This document shows positions 62,207 to 64,000 of a stretch of DNA of 64,000 bases, piece by piece. The DNA lies in contig JAPOYJ010000075.1 in the NCBI GenBank assembly GCA_026706635.1, positions 62,001 to 126,000 on the forward strand. The letters are read 5' to 3'. The position numbers and the translations under genes are program-made. The DNA comes from Gemmatimonadota bacterium (GTDB taxonomy: Bacteria > Gemmatimonadota > Gemmatimonadetes > Longimicrobiales > Gaopeijiaceae). The notes beneath the pieces are model-generated. The model saw nothing but the letters and a program-made list of their open reading frames with translations, had not been told where the DNA came from and made no database searches. The first letter of the stretch is position 1. Each line of letters begins with the position of its first letter.

Positions 62207-63198
62207 ACGCCGCCCAGCCTACCGCCAAGATCACGGCCACGGGCCGCTTTCTCCCCGATCGCGTGCTGACCAACAGGGATCTGGAGCAGATGGTCGACAC
62301 GACCGAGGAGTGGATTGTGGAGCGAACTGGCATCGTGGAGCGTCGCATCGCCCCAGCCGAGATGGGCGTGACCGAGATGGGCGCACGCGCCGCCGAGCGG
62401 GCCCTCGCCAAGGCGGGGATCGAGGCGAGGGACATCGACCTCCTGATCGTGACGACTGCGACGCCGGACCGGTGGCTGCCGTCGACGTCGTGCGAGATAC
62501 AGGCTCGGATCGGGGCCATCGGCAAGTCTGCGGCATTCGACCTGCACGCGGCCTGCACCGGCTTCCTCTATGCGCTCACCATGGCCGAGGGGCATGTGGC
62601 GGGGGGCAGGGCCGACACGGTCCTGGTGGTGGCGGCGGAGAAGATGTCGTCGATCATTGACTGGGACGACCGGTCCACCTGCATCCTCTTCGGCGACGGC
62701 GCCGGAGCTGCGATCGTGCAGCGCTCGGAGAACGGCGAGGGCATTCTCGCCAGCCACCAACGCTCGGACGGCAACTTCGCCGACCTTCTCGAGCGGCCGG
62801 CCGGTGGTGCCGCCAATCCCCTTGACGTCGAGGGGCTCCGGGCGAAGGAGCATCTGATGAAGATGTCCGGGCGCGAGATCTTCAAGCTGGCCGTGCGCCG
62901 GATGGCGGACGCCGGGAGGCAGGTGCTTCGCGACGCGGGGCTGAAGGGGGAGGATGTGGACCTGCTGGTTCCTCATCAGGCGAACGTCCGCATCATCGAG
63001 TCGACCGCAAGGTACTCGCGGATCCCGATGGAGAAGGTCTTCGTGAATCTGAACCGTTACGGCAACATGTCGTCCGCATCGATTCCGGTCGCGTTGGACG
63101 AAGCGGTGGAGCAGGGGCTTGTGGGACCAGGCTCCGTGGTGCTGACGGCGGCCTTCGGTGCCGGGCTGACGTGGGGTGCCGCGGCGATTCGCTGGTAG
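62203..63198 (+). CDS. fabH: 3-Oxoacyl-ACP synthase III
   Basis: 331 residues from GTG 62203 (GTGA overlap with plsX). Initiates fatty-acid synthesis. The catalytic triad is intact: Cys in DLHAACTGFLYAL, His in VPHQANVRII and Asn in NLNRYGNMSSASIP. WIVERTGIVERRIA and DGAGAAIVQRS are further KAS III signatures. Followed by fabD. Confidence 0.95.
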   Translation: MNAAQPTAKITATGRFLPDRVLTNRDLEQMVDTTEEWIVERTGIVERRIAPAEMGVTEMGARAAERALAKAGIEARDIDLLIVTTATPDRWLPSTSCEIQARIGAIGKSAAFDLHAACTGFLYALTMAEGHVAGGRADTVLVVAAEKMSSIIDWDDRSTCILFGDGAGAAIVQRSENGEGILASHQRSDGNFADLLERPAGGAANPLDVEGLRAKEHLMKMSGREIFKLAVRRMADAGRQVLRDAGLKGEDVDLLVPHQANVRIIESTARYSRIPMEKVFVNLNRYGNMSSASIPVALDEAVEQGLVGPGSVVLTAAFGAGLTWGAAAIRW

Positions 63199-63221
63199 GC
63201 GGCCGCGAGCGACGCGCCACC

Positions 63222-64000
63222 GTGAGGACCGGACTACTCTTTCCCGGGCAGGGGTCCCAGCATGTCGGGATGGGGCGGGGACTCGCCGAGAGCTTCGAGG
63301 AGGCGCACGACACATTCGCCGAGGCCGACGAGATCCTGAGCTTCCCCCTCTCGCAGATCGCCTGGGAGGGGCCCGACGAGGAGCTCACCGCCACGGAGAA
63401 TGCGCAGCCCGCCCTCTACGTGCACTCCATCGCCGCCTTCCGGGTGGCACAGTCCATCCTGGGGACGTTGGTTGGCGCCGCGGGCCACTCGCTCGGCGAG
63501 CTCACGGCGCATGCTGCGGCTGGCAGCTACGCCTTCGCCGATGGGTTGCGCGCGGTCAGGCGTCGGGGCGAGCTGATGGCCAGCGCCAGCGAGATCGCCG
63601 CCGGGAAAATGGCGGCGGTGCTCGGACTGGAAGCCGAGGTTGTCCACGACCTCTGCCGCGACGCCGAGGCGCGGGGACATGTCGTCGTTCCCGCCAACTT
63701 CAACGCTCCCGCTCAGGTCGTGCTGAGCGGCGACGCCGAAGGGGTGGCGTGGGCTGCGCAGGAGGCTCGAGAGCGCGGGGCCAGGCGGGTGATGCAGCTC
63801 AGGGTGGCCGGAGCCTTCCACTCTCCGCTGATGCGGCCTGCAGTCGCCGAGTTCGAAGCGGCGCTCGCGGGTGTGGTCTTCGAGCGGCCCGACTTCCCCA
63901 TAGTGGCGAACGTCACGGCCGAAGCCGCCGGGGAACCGGCCGCCGTACCCGGCCTCCTGGCGCGGCAGCTCACCTCGCCGGTGCGCTGGGTCGAGTGCAT
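63222..64000 (+). CDS. fabD: Malonyl-CoA:ACP transacylase, partial
   Basis: 259 complete codons from GTG 63222 (RTGLLFPGQGSQHVGMGRGL) running off the window end without a stop. Transfers malonyl groups to ACP. FPGQGSQ, the nucleophile in GHSLGELTA near residue 88, the catalytic His in GAFHSPLM and PANFNAPAQVVLSG are present. The C-terminal 40-50 residues are missing. Fits the fabH-fabD order of the cluster. Confidence 0.95.
   Translation, partial: MRTGLLFPGQGSQHVGMGRGLAESFEEAHDTFAEADEILSFPLSQIAWEGPDEELTATENAQPALYVHSIAAFRVAQSILGTLVGAAGHSLGELTAHAAAGSYAFADGLRAVRRRGELMASASEIAAGKMAAVLGLEAEVVHDLCRDAEARGHVVVPANFNAPAQVVLSGDAEGVAWAAQEARERGARRVMQLRVAGAFHSPLMRPAVAEFEAALAGVVFERPDFPIVANVTAEAAGEPAAVPGLLARQLTSPVRWVEC

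Overview
The window is GC-rich (roughly two-thirds G+C by eye) and densely packed, with many 4-base start/stop overlaps and frequent GTG starts. The organism is a didermal bacterium: TolC, RND and outer-membrane-type proteins are present. Five secreted six-bladed beta-propeller proteins that share a GEGPGE signature, together with MauE/thioredoxin genes, are what one expects of Gemmatimonadota. That assignment is an inference from gene content; no rRNA or tRNA gene was found.

Layout. 1-6342: partial class V aminotransferase, RNase Z, an AroA-Cmk fusion, then a beta-propeller gene followed by a 13-cysteine secreted peptide. 6349-9585 (minus): YycJ-type hydrolase, GlmU-like nucleotidyltransferase and ManC. 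9622-31450 (plus): mostly housekeeping genes, namely serS, an orphan histidine kinase, pcrA, argS, a PfkB kinase, purM, the riboflavin genes ribD-ribE-ribB-ribH with nusB, a glycosyltransferase, hpf, metK, a bifunctional-nuclease-family gene, recO and the selenocysteine elongation factor selB. 31535-36831: an accessory block with a tyrosine integrase, a lone beta-propeller and a DUF262-HNH protein, bounded by oppositely oriented copies of an intergenic repeat. 36910-45277: AI-2E-type permease, cspA and a TolC/MFP/RND efflux set. 45237-49895 (minus): glnS (with YqeY tail), mnmA and a cysteine desulfurase. 49920-56453: transposase remnant, then a cluster of secreted small peptides, beta-propellers, a MauE-like protein and a membrane-anchored thioredoxin. 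57434-64000: sucC-sucD, a CBS protein, ndk, and DUF177-rpmF-plsX-fabH-fabD (cut by the window end).

Three things stand out. (1) The 50.2-56.5 kb cluster looks like an extracytoplasmic system built from signal-peptide-bearing Cys-containing peptides, paired propeller proteins and a dedicated disulfide/thioredoxin module; a smaller propeller-peptide pair lies at 4.4-6.1 kb. One peptide reading frame is broken by a UGA that follows a CxxU-like context and precedes a strong hairpin, in a genome that carries selB. (2) A modular repeat is scattered through the intergenic spaces. Its tip is two 18-bp TGTAA-N8-TTACA palindromes 21 bp apart, and these spell a TTTACA-17-TACAAT promoter pointing at aroA, ribE, ribB, the integrase and the efflux genes. 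(3) An exact TGACAGAT-N10-ATCTGTCA operator occurs at pcrA and upstream of ribE, with a one-mismatch copy plus a weaker neighbour at the PfkB kinase, suggesting a small regulon.

Most predictions of function rest on recognised family motifs; repeat, operator and system-level claims are inferences from pattern and context.
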